From Ruminococcus sp. (GTDB lineage: Bacteria; Bacillota; Clostridia; Oscillospirales; Ruminococcaceae): DNA of 64,000 nucleotides. A program made the translations under genes and the position numbers. Of this stretch, positions 1 to 9,005 are shown piece after piece. Under the pieces are notes generated by a model. It was not told where the DNA came from. It saw nothing but the letters and a program-made list of their open reading frames with translations, and ran no database searches. Within the stretch, counting starts at the first letter, position 1. Each line of letters begins with the position of its first letter. The stretch covers positions 1 to 64,000 of the forward strand of contig JAFUAO010000091.1 in NCBI GenBank assembly GCA_017460665.1, written 5' to 3'.

Positions 1-165
1 CAAGGTTGCCGGTCGGTTCAAACTGCATTTCATTTTTTCAGACTGCTTCGGCGGTCTTATTGTCGTGCCTGTTTTTTCTTCTGTGAAAGTTGTGTGAAAC
101 TTTCATTTTACTTCTTGACTTTTATTTGCAGGTCTCATTTTGCGGATCTCTCCGCTCATACTTAA

Positions 166-194
166 AGTTTAGCACAGTTCTCGTTCCCCGTCAA
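166..194 (-). promoter_or_regulatory. Leftward sigma-A promoter for a gene outside the window
   Basis: On the minus strand TTGACG (194-189) and TAAACT (171-166) are separated by 17 bases. It points out of the window, so bases 1-159 would be the 5' leader of a gene to the left. That leader contains a GAAAGTT/AACTTTC hairpin (around 80-105) and a weaker GACcGC/GCaGTC hairpin (around 40-58). I see no coding start in it. Confidence 0.55.
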
Positions 195-212
195 GCGCTT
201 ATGAGAATTATG

Positions 213-241
213 TTGCAAAGATCGGGAAAATCTGTTATAAT
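213..241 (+). promoter_or_regulatory. Sigma-A promoter of the hydrolase gene
   Basis: TTGCAA (213-218), a 17-base spacer and TATAAT (236-241). The expected start of transcription near 248 leaves a short leader with GGAGG at 260-264 before the GTG at 276. Confidence 0.8.
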
Positions 242-275
242 TATATCACATCACTGATCGGAGGACAAAATTAAG

Positions 276-2393
276 GTGAAAAAGATCAAAGCATTATTAC
301 GAAAGTTCAAAAAGAAGCTCCTTCCAGCAAGAGACTACCTCAGCGAGGGAAGGCCCGGAGCTCTGCTGTTTTTAGCGATCCCGGCCTTTATCCTGATCAC
401 TCAGGTCATCGGGCTGACCTTTTCCAGCTTTCCGCTGGTCATCTGTGCAGTCATCGCAGCTCTCCTTTTGGGGCTGGGCGGAGGCCTGATCTACCTGATC
501 ACGAGGCTGCTGTTCGGCAACCGCTCAATAACTGTGCTGCTGTTTATTCTGGATCTGTTCCTTTTCACCGCCCTCGGGATCGGTTCCTCAATGGGTGAAG
601 AGATACCCTTTGCGATCCTGCTGTCTTTGGCCGCTGCTATGGCCCTTGACATCGGAGGAAGGTGCTTCTGGACCTTCTTCATCAAGCACGACCACCGCCT
701 AAAGCCAGCGGTGCTCATGGCTCTTTGCTTTATTGTGATAGGCGGAGGGATATGGCTGTGCGCCTGCAAGGGCATAGAGAAAAACAACATGGACAGGTAC
801 CTCTCCATGCTCCCGGAGGCCGGTCCTGCTCCGGAGGGCTTCTCAGAGTCGGTGGCAAAGGGGCCCTCTGCCGTCAAGACCCTGAGCTACGGGCCGGGTA
901 CCGACCTTGATCCCGGGACCTATGATCTGTCCCGGTTCGCCCAGCGTGAAGGCCTTACCGGAGCAGCTCTGGGGCTCTACTTCGACAACGGCCTTGAAGA
1001 GACTCCTATCGCCGGGAAGGTCTGGTATCCTGACGGCGGGAAGAACTGCCCGACTCTTTTCATCATCCACGGCAACCATGATGAAACAGTGCCGTCCTTT
1101 GAGGGCTATGACTATCTCGGAGAGTTCCTTGCCTCATGGGGATATGTGGTTGTATCTGTGGACGAGAACTACTGCAACACACTCTCTGACGAAAACGACG
1201 CAAGAGCGATCCTTCTGCTGGAGAACATCAAGAAGATCTTCAGCTATTCGGACAGCTCTAAGACTCATCTTTACGAGAGGATCAACAAGAGCAATATCGC
1301 CCTTGCAGGCCATTCACGGGGCGGCGAGGCCGCTGTTCTGGCCTATTATCTCAACTCCCTCTCCTGCTATCCGGACAACGGGAACATCGAATTCGACTAC
1401 GGCTTTGACATTAAGTCGCTGATCGCTATCGCTCCGGTGGCTGACCAGTACACGCCCTCGGATTTCTCTGTTAGGGCTCAAGACGTCAGCTTCCTGCTCC
1501 TCCACGGCATGAATGATCAGGACGTTTGTGATGCCATGGGCCAGAAGCTGTACAACAACATCAGCTTCACCGGCGAGAAGGACTGCCTGAAGTCGTTCCT
1601 GTACATATACGGCGCAAATCACGGACAGTTCAACTCACAGTGGGGGATCAACGATCTCGGCGTCCCTGTTTCCGATCTTTGCAATTTCAACAACTTCATC
1701 TCTCAGGAGTCTCAGCAGCGTATCGCTCAGATCGCTGTCAAGACCTTCCTTGACGTCACCTTGAAGGGCGATGAGACCTACAGCTCGCTGTTTACCGACA
1801 TCGAAAGCTACCGCAGCGCTCTTCCGGAGACCGTTTACGCTCAGACCAGCATGACCTCTGACGAGAATGTCCTTTACGATCTGGATTCGCCTGAGGACCC
1901 CGAGGGGAAATACTCTGTTTCCGGCGCAAAGAGCTGGTCGGTCCCTTCAAGGGAGCTTGGCTCCGGCGGCGACGCTGAGGATCACGGACTGCTGATAGAG
2001 CTAGAGGGCGAGGCGACCGCAGAGTTTACGCTGGGAGGCGTGGATCTGACGGGCAGGAGCGTTTCCCTCGATATCGGCGACGCAAGGACCTTCAGCGCTC
2101 CCAAGACCGACGAGCCGATCAGCTATGAGCTGGTGCTCACCGACAAAAAGGGAAATACCGCCAAGATCAAGGCGCCGGTGACTGTCCTCCCGGCGATCGG
2201 CGTTCAAAACTCGAAGCTCCAGTCGATCTTAGGCAGCTATACGCCTAAGAACTCCCTGACTACCGTCAGGGCCGACGCTGAGGACTTTGAGGCTGAGCCA
2301 AATTTCGACCTGACAGATGTTTGGTCCCTTTCAGTCATCATCTCAGGGGTGAAGAACGGCAGTATCATTCTGGATAACGTTGCTTTGACGTGA
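276..2393 (+). CDS. Membrane-anchored alpha/beta hydrolase, substrate unknown
   Basis: 705 residues. The start is GTG at 276, placed by the GGAGG just upstream. Residues about 25-165 hold several hydrophobic segments, so the protein sits in the membrane. The rest is an alpha/beta-hydrolase fold: an HGN oxyanion-type motif near 265, the nucleophile elbow GHSRGG with Ser347, a GMND acid-region motif and a late GANHGQF histidine near 448. The C-terminal ~200 residues look like a separate beta-rich domain. The family includes polyester/cutinase-like esterases, but the natural substrate cannot be read from sequence. It is transcribed alone, between its own promoter and a terminator. Confidence 0.75.
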   Translation: MKKIKALLRKFKKKLLPARDYLSEGRPGALLFLAIPAFILITQVIGLTFSSFPLVICAVIAALLLGLGGGLIYLITRLLFGNRSITVLLFILDLFLFTALGIGSSMGEEIPFAILLSLAAAMALDIGGRCFWTFFIKHDHRLKPAVLMALCFIVIGGGIWLCACKGIEKNNMDRYLSMLPEAGPAPEGFSESVAKGPSAVKTLSYGPGTDLDPGTYDLSRFAQREGLTGAALGLYFDNGLEETPIAGKVWYPDGGKNCPTLFIIHGNHDETVPSFEGYDYLGEFLASWGYVVVSVDENYCNTLSDENDARAILLLENIKKIFSYSDSSKTHLYERINKSNIALAGHSRGGEAAVLAYYLNSLSCYPDNGNIEFDYGFDIKSLIAIAPVADQYTPSDFSVRAQDVSFLLLHGMNDQDVCDAMGQKLYNNISFTGEKDCLKSFLYIYGANHGQFNSQWGINDLGVPVSDLCNFNNFISQESQQRIAQIAVKTFLDVTLKGDETYSSLFTDIESYRSALPETVYAQTSMTSDENVLYDLDSPEDPEGKYSVSGAKSWSVPSRELGSGGDAEDHGLLIELEGEATAEFTLGGVDLTGRSVSLDIGDARTFSAPKTDEPISYELVLTDKKGNTAKIKAPVTVLPAIGVQNSKLQSILGSYTPKNSLTTVRADAEDFEAEPNFDLTDVWSLSVIISGVKNGSIILDNVALT

Positions 2394-2396
2394 CAT

Positions 2397-2430
2397 AAAA
2401 GAGCCTGACCGACGATTAGGCTCTTTTCTT
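2397..2430 (+). terminator. Rho-independent terminator
   Basis: Stem AAAAGAGCCT / AGGCTCTTTT (2397-2406 with 2418-2427) ending in a T-rich run, directly after the hydrolase stop. Confidence 0.85.
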
Positions 2431-2435
2431 ATATA

Positions 2436-2464
2436 TTGACAAACTGTGAGAAAAGTTATACAAT
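2436..2464 (+). promoter_or_regulatory. Sigma-A promoter of dgt and the HD-GYP gene
   Basis: TTGACA (2436-2441), 17 bases, TACAAT (2459-2464). The TTG of this -35 box is also in frame with the dGTPase reading frame, so any annotation starting there is wrong. Confidence 0.85.
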
Positions 2465-2498
2465 TATAATAAGCCTAATTGCGGACAGGAGGTCCATT

Positions 2499-3734
2499 AT
2501 GAAGGAGAAGCTCTTTTCTGGTGTTGCTTCACGGGAGGGACACCCTAACTACAGGCTCCATATCCAGCGTGAGATACCTATGTATCAGCGAAGGAACGAC
2601 ATACGCTCCCCCTATGAGCGTGACTACACTAGGATCCTCCATTCCCTCGCCTATCGGAGATTAAAGCACAAGACTCAGGTCTTTTTCAATATCGACAACG
2701 ACCATATCTGCACAAGGATGGAGCACGTCCAGCACGTTGAGTCCGTGAGCTGCACTATCGCTAAGTTCCTTGGACTGAACACAGATCTGACCAGAGCCGT
2801 CGCCATGGGTCACGACCTTGGCCACGCTCCCTTTGGACATGAGGGAGAGATCGAGCTCACTGCACTCCGTAAAAGATACGGCATGGACCGCTTCTGGCAC
2901 GAGAGGAACAGCCTTAGGATGATCGACGACATCGAGGTCCTGGAGGACGCTGAGGGCTTCTCACGGAACCTTGACCTTACCTACGCCGTCCGGGACGGTA
3001 TCATCTCCCACTGCGGCGAGGTTGACAGCAATATCCTCCGGCCGAGAGAGGAGCTCATCGACCTTTCTCAATTCAATGAGCCCGGCCAGTTCCAGCCCTT
3101 TACTTGGGAGGGCTGCGTTGTCAAGATCTCAGACAAGATCGCATACCTGGGCAGAGACATCGAGGACGCTATCAGGCTGGACTTCCTTGGCGTCAAGGAG
3201 CTGGCAGAGCTCAGGCGCATAGCCCGAAAGCACGGCGAAAACGAGATAAACACCACCGTCATCATACATAACTTCATCATCAGCATCTGCGAGAACAGCT
3301 CTCCGGAGAGCGGTATCCGCCTCAGCGAGGAGTACAGCGAGATGCTCAACGAGGTCAGGTCATTCAACCTGGAAAAGATCTACTTGAACCCGAAATTCCG
3401 CTACTACAAGGAATACGTCGCCCTTATGATAAGGAGCATCTTCGACTTCTTCATGGAAAAATACAAGGGATCGGAGACTCCCAATGCCTTGGAGGAGCTG
3501 AGCAGAGCCTACCCTTTGATGATCCGGGACTTCACTCAGCACCTGTATCACTACTCGAACATCGTCCCCCTTTCACAGGCGGACAGGGACGAGCAGCTAA
3601 AGTTCAAAAACAAACGGATCTACGGTGAGCTGGAAACTGAGCAGATCTACGCTCAGGCAATAATCGACTACATTTCCGGTATGACAGACAAATACGCTCA
3701 GGCAGCCTTCAACGAGCTGCTCTCATACAGATAA
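2499..3734 (+). CDS. dgt: dGTP triphosphohydrolase (HD family)
   Basis: 411 residues from ATG 2499, which follows AGGAGG at 2487-2492; a longer reading from 2436 would include the promoter. The HD phosphohydrolase core is clear: an upstream His in the RMEHVQH stretch, then GHDLGHAPFGHEGE with His105-Asp106, followed by the C-terminal half typical of deoxyguanosinetriphosphate triphosphohydrolase-like proteins. The family removes triphosphate from dGTP or related dNTPs and helps control nucleotide pools. The HD-GYP gene starts 21 bases downstream, so the two are probably one transcript. Family assignment is firm; exact nucleotide preference is not. Confidence 0.88.
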   Translation: MKEKLFSGVASREGHPNYRLHIQREIPMYQRRNDIRSPYERDYTRILHSLAYRRLKHKTQVFFNIDNDHICTRMEHVQHVESVSCTIAKFLGLNTDLTRAVAMGHDLGHAPFGHEGEIELTALRKRYGMDRFWHERNSLRMIDDIEVLEDAEGFSRNLDLTYAVRDGIISHCGEVDSNILRPREELIDLSQFNEPGQFQPFTWEGCVVKISDKIAYLGRDIEDAIRLDFLGVKELAELRRIARKHGENEINTTVIIHNFIISICENSSPESGIRLSEEYSEMLNEVRSFNLEKIYLNPKFRYYKEYVALMIRSIFDFFMEKYKGSETPNALEELSRAYPLMIRDFTQHLYHYSNIVPLSQADRDEQLKFKNKRIYGELETEQIYAQAIIDYISGMTDKYAQAAFNELLSYR

Positions 3735-3755
3735 AATACGAAAGGGGATCGATCT

Positions 3756-5420
3756 ATGATCTTTTTGATCCTGCAGATCGCCGGCATACTGATCCCGGCG
3801 ATCGGTATGTTCGCACTTATTCTAGATAAACGCCGTGGAGACAACGTTCTACTGCTGGCCCTTACGGATATGGCTTGTCTCATCATGAACAGCGGCTATT
3901 ATCTGATGATGAGGGCGGACAGCGATATAGACTCCCTTGCGGCCCTGAAAATGGCTTATCTGGGAAATGCGTCGTTTTACGTTGCCTTCATATTGTTCAT
4001 GCTCTCTTATATGAACATGATCGTGCCGAAGCCCCTGATGTGGATCTGGGTCATTTTTGAGGGCGCTATGGTGGGCTTTTTCTGGAACGACGCTCTCAGG
4101 GAGAAGTATTTCGCAGTTTACAGCTTCGACGAACTGGCAGGCTCCCTTACAGAGACAGCCTCCCCGAAGGTGCTGTTCATCGTTCGTTATGCGATCTTGG
4201 GAGCTATCATCTTGACCGGGCTTATCTATGTTGCGGTAAAGATGTTCAAGACCACTCAGGTGATCCAGAGGCTCAACCTTGCAAGGCTTTGCAGCGCTCA
4301 GTTCGTGGTGTTCATCTCACTTGCGGTGCAGCTCATAACAAGGCCTGCATTCAACATCATCCCGATCATCTCCTCTCTTGCGATCCTAGCAGTGATCCTC
4401 AGCGTTATCGCTGACGAGTTCTTCGGGATCAGCGATTCCGGAAACGAATGGGCCTTCCAGCAAATGGAGGACGCCTTTATCCTGACGGACATCAATTTCG
4501 GCTTCGTTTCCGCCAACAGACGGGCCTTGGATATGTTCCCGGAGCTGGAGGACAAGCACCCCGGCGAGAAGCTGTCGGACGAGCTGACGGCTATGTTCAA
4601 CGCTTCCGAGACCAATTGGAAGATCGGCAGGAGGTTCTACGAGAAAAAGGTGACTGAGATCGTCAGGGGCATGAGGACCGTGGGCTACGGAGTCCTCCTT
4701 GACGACGATACGGACCAGATGGAGCGTGCGGAGCTCCTTGCAAATTACAACACCGAGCTGGAAAACGAGGTCGCTCTGAAAACTGCCCATATCCAGAACG
4801 TTCAGGACTCGATCATCACGGGACTTGCAAAGGTAGTTGAAAGCCGTGACAACAGTACCGGCGGCCACATCGAGCGTACAAGTCTCATTATCAGGACATT
4901 CTCCACAACACTGGTGGAGCACGCAGTCGAGCTGGGCATAACCAGACAGTTCGTCCGTGACCTGATCAAGGCTGCACCTATGCACGACATCGGAAAGATC
5001 GGCGTTGACGACTATGTCCTGCGAAAGCCCGGCAATTTCACCGACGAGGAATACAGCATGATGAAGAGCCATTCCGCAAAGGGCGCTGCTATGCTGGGGA
5101 CCGTCCTCAGCGAGGTGGACGACGAGAACTTCGTGAATATCGCTATAAACGTTGCTCACTATCACCACGAGCGCTGGGACGGCAAGGGCTATCCGAAGGG
5201 GCTCTCCGGCGAGGATATACCGATCGAGGCAAGGATCATGGCCTTGGCGGACGTGCTGGACGCTCTGCTCAGCAAGCGCTACTACAAGGAGGCCTTTTCC
5301 TTTGAGAAGGCTATCGGGATAATCGCAGACGGCCTAGGTACACAGTTCGACCCTATCATCGGCCGGCTCTTTGTGGACAACAGCGATGATTTCCGCAGAC
5401 TTTACGAGAATATCACATAA
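3756..5420 (+). CDS. Membrane HD-GYP phosphodiesterase, probable c-di-GMP hydrolase
   Basis: 554 residues. Residues ~1-215 are a run of about seven hydrophobic segments like the N-terminal 7TM module of sensor kinases. A PAS-like/linker region and a short coiled coil follow, then an HD-GYP domain from about 345. Metal and catalytic motifs are present: GGHIERT near 370, HDIGKIGVDDYVLRKPG near 410 and HHERWDGKGYP near 470. HD-GYP domains hydrolyse cyclic di-GMP or related dinucleotides to mononucleotides, here under control of a membrane sensor whose ligand is unknown. It is the second gene after dgt and ends at a bidirectional terminator. Confidence 0.85.
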   Translation: MIFLILQIAGILIPAIGMFALILDKRRGDNVLLLALTDMACLIMNSGYYLMMRADSDIDSLAALKMAYLGNASFYVAFILFMLSYMNMIVPKPLMWIWVIFEGAMVGFFWNDALREKYFAVYSFDELAGSLTETASPKVLFIVRYAILGAIILTGLIYVAVKMFKTTQVIQRLNLARLCSAQFVVFISLAVQLITRPAFNIIPIISSLAILAVILSVIADEFFGISDSGNEWAFQQMEDAFILTDINFGFVSANRRALDMFPELEDKHPGEKLSDELTAMFNASETNWKIGRRFYEKKVTEIVRGMRTVGYGVLLDDDTDQMERAELLANYNTELENEVALKTAHIQNVQDSIITGLAKVVESRDNSTGGHIERTSLIIRTFSTTLVEHAVELGITRQFVRDLIKAAPMHDIGKIGVDDYVLRKPGNFTDEEYSMMKSHSAKGAAMLGTVLSEVDDENFVNIAINVAHYHHERWDGKGYPKGLSGEDIPIEARIMALADVLDALLSKRYYKEAFSFEKAIGIIADGLGTQFDPIIGRLFVDNSDDFRRLYENIT

Positions 5421-5457
5421 AAAAGCCCCGTGCTCAGGCGAGTACGGGGCCTTTCTC
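5421..5457. terminator. Bidirectional terminator between the HD-GYP gene and iorB
   Basis: Stem GCCCCGTGCT / AGTACGGGGC (5425-5434 with 5441-5450) with A-rich left and T-rich right flanks. It serves the convergent genes on both strands. Confidence 0.85.
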
Positions 5458-6029
5458 TACTTTGTGTAGCGGAGAGCTCTGCTGTTCAGCTCAGCGAACT
5501 GAGGCTTCACCGTGCGGAGCATTGTGGCTTCTATATCCTCTACGGAGAACGGAATGGTTCCCCTTCTGACGGCGGCTCCCAGCATGATCATGTTGAGGAC
5601 CTTCGGCGATCCGATCTCACGGCAGGCTGTCTCTCCGTCGATGAAGGCGGAGTTTTGGACATTCCTCTCGATGTAGTCCAGCATCTCCTGCCCGGTATAG
5701 TCCGAGCCCTTCAAAGTCGCAGTAACAGGCATGATCGGGTGGGTGTTGACCACTACCTGTCCGCCCTTTTTCAGGTAAGGCAGCATTCGGACCGCTTCTG
5801 CCGGCTCGAATCCGATGATGATGTCAGCGCTGCCCTCCGGGAACATGGGACAGTATATGTCCTCGCCCAGTCTCAGGAAGCTGAAAACGCTTCCGCCCTT
5901 CTGAGCCATGCCGATAGTCTCTGCGCTCATAACAGGGATATCGTGCTCCATTGCGGTGGCTGCTATGAGCTTTGAGGCGAGGACGATGCCCTGGCCTCCA
6001 ACTCCGCAAATAAGGATATTAGTCTGCAT
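5457..6029 (-). CDS. iorB: Indolepyruvate:ferredoxin oxidoreductase, beta subunit
   Basis: 190 residues. The start at 6029 is chosen because GGAGGTGG precedes it and the family N-terminus (TNILICGVGGQGIVLASK) begins there. It overlaps the end of iorA by 11 bases, typical of translational coupling. The protein has the GVGGQG motif and the MSAETIGMAQKGG-type loop of the gamma domain of 2-oxoacid:ferredoxin oxidoreductases. With IorA it oxidatively decarboxylates aryl-pyruvates from aromatic amino-acid transamination to aryl-acetyl-CoA, reducing ferredoxin; the reverse direction can serve aromatic amino-acid synthesis. Confidence 0.92.
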   Translation of the reverse strand: MQTNILICGVGGQGIVLASKLIAATAMEHDIPVMSAETIGMAQKGGSVFSFLRLGEDIYCPMFPEGSADIIIGFEPAEAVRMLPYLKKGGQVVVNTHPIMPVTATLKGSDYTGQEMLDYIERNVQNSAFIDGETACREIGSPKVLNMIMLGAAVRRGTIPFSVEDIEATMLRTVKPQFAELNSRALRYTK

Positions 6030-7836
6030 TTTCTCCACCTCCGATCGCATCAAAAGGACATACCTGGGAGCAAAGCCCACAGCCGGTACACAGCGAGCTC
6101 TCGATAGCCGGCCTTCCGTCACGCATAACGATCCCCGGACAGCCCAGCGTATTTATGCATCTCTTGCAGCCCGTACACTTTCCGCTGTCGATGACCGCCG
6201 GAGACTTGCCCTTGATCAGCACAGCGCAGGGCGACTTGAAAACGATCGCCTTGACGCCCTTTTCAGCGGAAACTCGCTTGACACAGGCGATCGCCTTGTC
6301 CAGCTCAAGAGGATCTACGGTCTCTACGGTCTTTACGCCGACGCCCCTGAGGACCTCCTGTATGCTGACCTTATCCACCACCTGCCCCATCATTGTGCGG
6401 CCGGTGCCGGGGTGAGGCTGGTGGCCGGTCATTGCAGTAGTGGAGTTGTCAAGGACCACAAGGGTCATGTCCGCCTGATTATAGACCGCATTGACAGCTC
6501 CGGTAATGGCCGAGGCGAAAAATGTGGAGTCTCCCACAAAGGCGAAGCAGTTCGTATCCGGCTCGATCTTGCCGATGCCCTGAGTTATGTTCACTCCGGC
6601 GCCCATGCAGAGACAGGTATCCACCATGTCGAGGGGCATTGCGTTGCCGAGGGTATAACAGCCGATGTCTCCGCAGAAAACGCTCTTCTTGCCCTTCATG
6701 GCTTCCTTTACGGCGAAGAACGAGGCTCTGTGAGGACAGCCTGCACAGAGCACAGGGGGCCTTACCGGGAGAGTCGGCGGCTCCTCCTGAGCGGCCTTTT
6801 CCGGGAGCTCCCAGCCCATAAATGCCGAAATATTGGCAGAGACACTAGCACAGGTGTTCTCTCCGGCGGTCTTTACATCGTGGGTCAGCTTTCCACGGAT
6901 CTTCACCGGGAGCTGATATTTTCCGCAGATGTAGGTCAGCTCTCTCTCGATGATCGGGTCGAGCTCCTCCACGCAGAGCACCTCGTCCTTGTCCTTTAGG
7001 AACTCAACAGCGAGCTGCTCCGGGAACGGGAAGGGCGTCGAGACCTTCAGAACGGACGGAGCGTCCTCCCGGCGGAGAGCCTCCATGACATAGGTATAGC
7101 TGATGCCGTGAGTTGCTACCGCCTTGCGGATCCCAGAGCTCTTTGCCGGGACGATGAGGTTCCTGCCGTACTCGGAAAAGACCTTTGAGAGCTCGGCGTT
7201 CCGCTCCTCGATATGGATATGGGCGTTGTATGAGAGCCTTGGAAAGATCACCCATTTCGAGGAGTCCTTCACGAAGCCCTCCGGCTCATTGACCTTATGC
7301 TCGGAAGGGTCCTTGACCTCGATGGAAGCGTAGCCGTGACAGACTCTCGTTGTCGGTCTGAAAAGAACGGGAGTTCTGTATTTTTCGGAGAACTCAAAGG
7401 CCTCCTGGATCATGTCGTAGGCCTCCTGGACTGAGGAGGGGTCAAAGCAGGGCAGCTTTGAGTATGAGGCGAAATGCCGGGTGTCCTGCTCGGTCTGAGA
7501 GGAGATCGGTCCCGGGTCGTCCGCCACAAGGATCACCATACCGCCTTTAACGCCTATGTAGGCAAGGCTCATCAGCGGATCAGAGGCCACGTTCAGTCCC
7601 ACCTGCTTCATGGTCACCATCGAGCGGGCGCCGCAGTACGCAGCTCCTGCTCCCAGCTCCAGAGCGGCCTTCTCGTTCACCGACCACTCCACATAAAGAG
7701 AGCCATTATTGCTTTTTGCAGCCGTTTCCAGCACCTCAGTGGAGGGCGTTCCCGGATAGCCGGAGACAACATTTAGTCCCGCAGCGATAGCTCCCCGGGC
7801 GATGGCCGCATTTCCCATCAAAAATTCCTTATGCAT
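6019..7836 (-). CDS. iorA: Indolepyruvate:ferredoxin oxidoreductase, alpha subunit
   Basis: 605 residues, the usual length. The N-terminus (GNAAIARGA, SGYPGTPSTE) is the PFOR-type pyrimidine-binding domain. The middle contains the thiamine diphosphate region with GDIGCYTLG and GDSTFF. The C-terminus carries two [4Fe-4S] clusters, CTGCKRC...CP and CTGCGLCSQVCP. The start ATG at 7836 follows AAGAGGAATT. Its sigma-A promoter is at 7887-7915 and iorB follows. Cytoplasmic and oxygen-sensitive, consistent with a strict anaerobe. Confidence 0.94.
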   Translation of the reverse strand: MHKEFLMGNAAIARGAIAAGLNVVSGYPGTPSTEVLETAAKSNNGSLYVEWSVNEKAALELGAGAAYCGARSMVTMKQVGLNVASDPLMSLAYIGVKGGMVILVADDPGPISSQTEQDTRHFASYSKLPCFDPSSVQEAYDMIQEAFEFSEKYRTPVLFRPTTRVCHGYASIEVKDPSEHKVNEPEGFVKDSSKWVIFPRLSYNAHIHIEERNAELSKVFSEYGRNLIVPAKSSGIRKAVATHGISYTYVMEALRREDAPSVLKVSTPFPFPEQLAVEFLKDKDEVLCVEELDPIIERELTYICGKYQLPVKIRGKLTHDVKTAGENTCASVSANISAFMGWELPEKAAQEEPPTLPVRPPVLCAGCPHRASFFAVKEAMKGKKSVFCGDIGCYTLGNAMPLDMVDTCLCMGAGVNITQGIGKIEPDTNCFAFVGDSTFFASAITGAVNAVYNQADMTLVVLDNSTTAMTGHQPHPGTGRTMMGQVVDKVSIQEVLRGVGVKTVETVDPLELDKAIACVKRVSAEKGVKAIVFKSPCAVLIKGKSPAVIDSGKCTGCKRCINTLGCPGIVMRDGRPAIESSLCTGCGLCSQVCPFDAIGGGENAD

Positions 7837-7886
7837 GATAATTCCTCTTTACAGCGTGTTTTTTCTGCTCATCGCAGCATATCATT

Positions 7887-7915
7887 ATTTTACTACAGAA
7901 CTCCCCTGTTGTCAA
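7887..7915 (-). promoter_or_regulatory. Sigma-A promoter of iorAB
   Basis: Minus strand TTGACA (7915-7910), 17 bases, TAAAAT (7892-7887). Confidence 0.8.
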
Positions 7916-7925
7916 CTTTAGGGTG

Positions 7926-7960
7926 CAAAAAAGCTGCCTGCTCCATGTACAGACAGCTCA
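7926..7960 (-). terminator. Terminator after ldh
   Basis: On the minus strand AGCTGTCTG pairs with CAGGCAGCT (one G-U pair) and is followed by a run of six T, just past the ldh stop at 7968. Confidence 0.8.
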
Positions 7961-7967
7961 TTTTTTA

Positions 7968-8921
7968 TCACAGCTTCAAGCCGTCAAAGCTGCTCTCAAG
8001 GACCTCGGCCGAGGCACGGAACTTCTCCTTCTCCTCGTCTGTAAGTGAGAGCTCCACGATCTCCTTGATGCCGTTCCTGCCGATTATACAGGGAACTCCG
8101 ATAAAAACGTTCCTGCTGTCGTACTCGCCGCAGAGCTTTGCAGAGACCGTCAGAACGCTGTTCTCGTCCCCGAGGATAGCCTTGACGATACGGGTTATAG
8201 CCATTCCGATACCGTAGTAGGTGGCACGCTTCGCCTCGATGATCTTGTATGCGGCAGTGCGGACCTGCTCCTCGATCTTGGACATATCCTCCAGATTGTA
8301 GTCGTTCCTGTCGTCCTCAAGGATCTCAGTGACCTGCTTAGTTGCGAACATTACCTGAGACAGCGGCACGAACTCGCTGTCGCCGTGCTCACCGATAACA
8401 TAGGCGTGGATATTCTTCGGGTCAACGGTGAAATAGTCTCCCAAAAGATAGCGCAGACGGGCGGTATCAAGGGAAGTGCCGGTGCCGATGACTCTCGAGG
8501 CGCCGAAGCGTGAGAGCTCGTATGTGACCCTGGTCATGATGTCAACAGGGTTAGTTGCCACAAGGAAGATCCCGTCAAAGCCTGACTTGACAACGGGCAA
8601 GATTATGGACCGGAAGACCTCTGTGTTGCGCTGGAGAAGGTCAAGACGGGTCTCGCCCTCCTTCTGAGCGACACCGGCTGCGATAACGATGATGTCGGCG
8701 TCCTTGCAGTCCTTGTAGTCTCCGGCATAGATCTTCATATTGGATTTTGCGAAGGCCAGACCGTGGTTCAGGTCCATGGCCTCGCCATTTGCACGCTCTT
8801 TGTTCACGTCGATGAGCACGAGCTCGTTGCAGATACCGCCCTGATTTACCAGAGCATAGGCAAAGCTCATGCCGACCATTCCTGTTCCTATCAAAACGAC
8901 CTTGCGTCTGTCAGCATTCAT
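7968..8921 (-). CDS. ldh: L-lactate dehydrogenase
   Basis: 317 residues from ATG 8921, preceded by GGAGG eight bases upstream; a longer reading to 8999 runs into the promoter. The NAD-binding GTGMVGMSFA motif is at the N-terminus, followed by the family signature around the catalytic histidine (VIGEHGDSEFVP) and the substrate-binding ARLRY arginine region. It reduces pyruvate to L-lactate with NADH to regenerate NAD+. Malate dehydrogenase is the main alternative, but the GTSLDTARLR and IGEHGDS contexts are those of L-LDH. Monocistronic. No Rex-like box was seen at its promoter although rex is in this window. Confidence 0.92.
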   Translation of the reverse strand: MNADRRKVVLIGTGMVGMSFAYALVNQGGICNELVLIDVNKERANGEAMDLNHGLAFAKSNMKIYAGDYKDCKDADIIVIAAGVAQKEGETRLDLLQRNTEVFRSIILPVVKSGFDGIFLVATNPVDIMTRVTYELSRFGASRVIGTGTSLDTARLRYLLGDYFTVDPKNIHAYVIGEHGDSEFVPLSQVMFATKQVTEILEDDRNDYNLEDMSKIEEQVRTAAYKIIEAKRATYYGIGMAITRIVKAILGDENSVLTVSAKLCGEYDSRNVFIGVPCIIGRNGIKEIVELSLTDEEKEKFRASAEVLESSFDGLKL

Positions 8922-8970
8922 GATATGATCCTCCATTTTCATTGATAGCGCAGCGATGCTGCCTAAATCT

Positions 8971-8999
8971 ATTATACCCCATTGCCGCCAGTCTGTCAA
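8971..8999 (-). promoter_or_regulatory. Consensus sigma-A promoter of ldh
   Basis: Minus strand TTGACA (8999-8994), 17 bases, TATAAT (8976-8971): a perfect consensus, implying strong basal transcription. Confidence 0.9.
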
Positions 9000-9005
9000 G
9001 GAGGA

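Noticed and set aside
2436..2498. Longer N-terminus for the dGTPase starting at TTG 2436
   Set aside because: This TTG is part of a TTGACA -35 box, and AGGAGG sits right before the ATG at 2499.
8922..8999. Extended N-terminus of lactate dehydrogenase
   Set aside because: It would be encoded by the consensus promoter and the leader; the family N-terminus starts at 8921.
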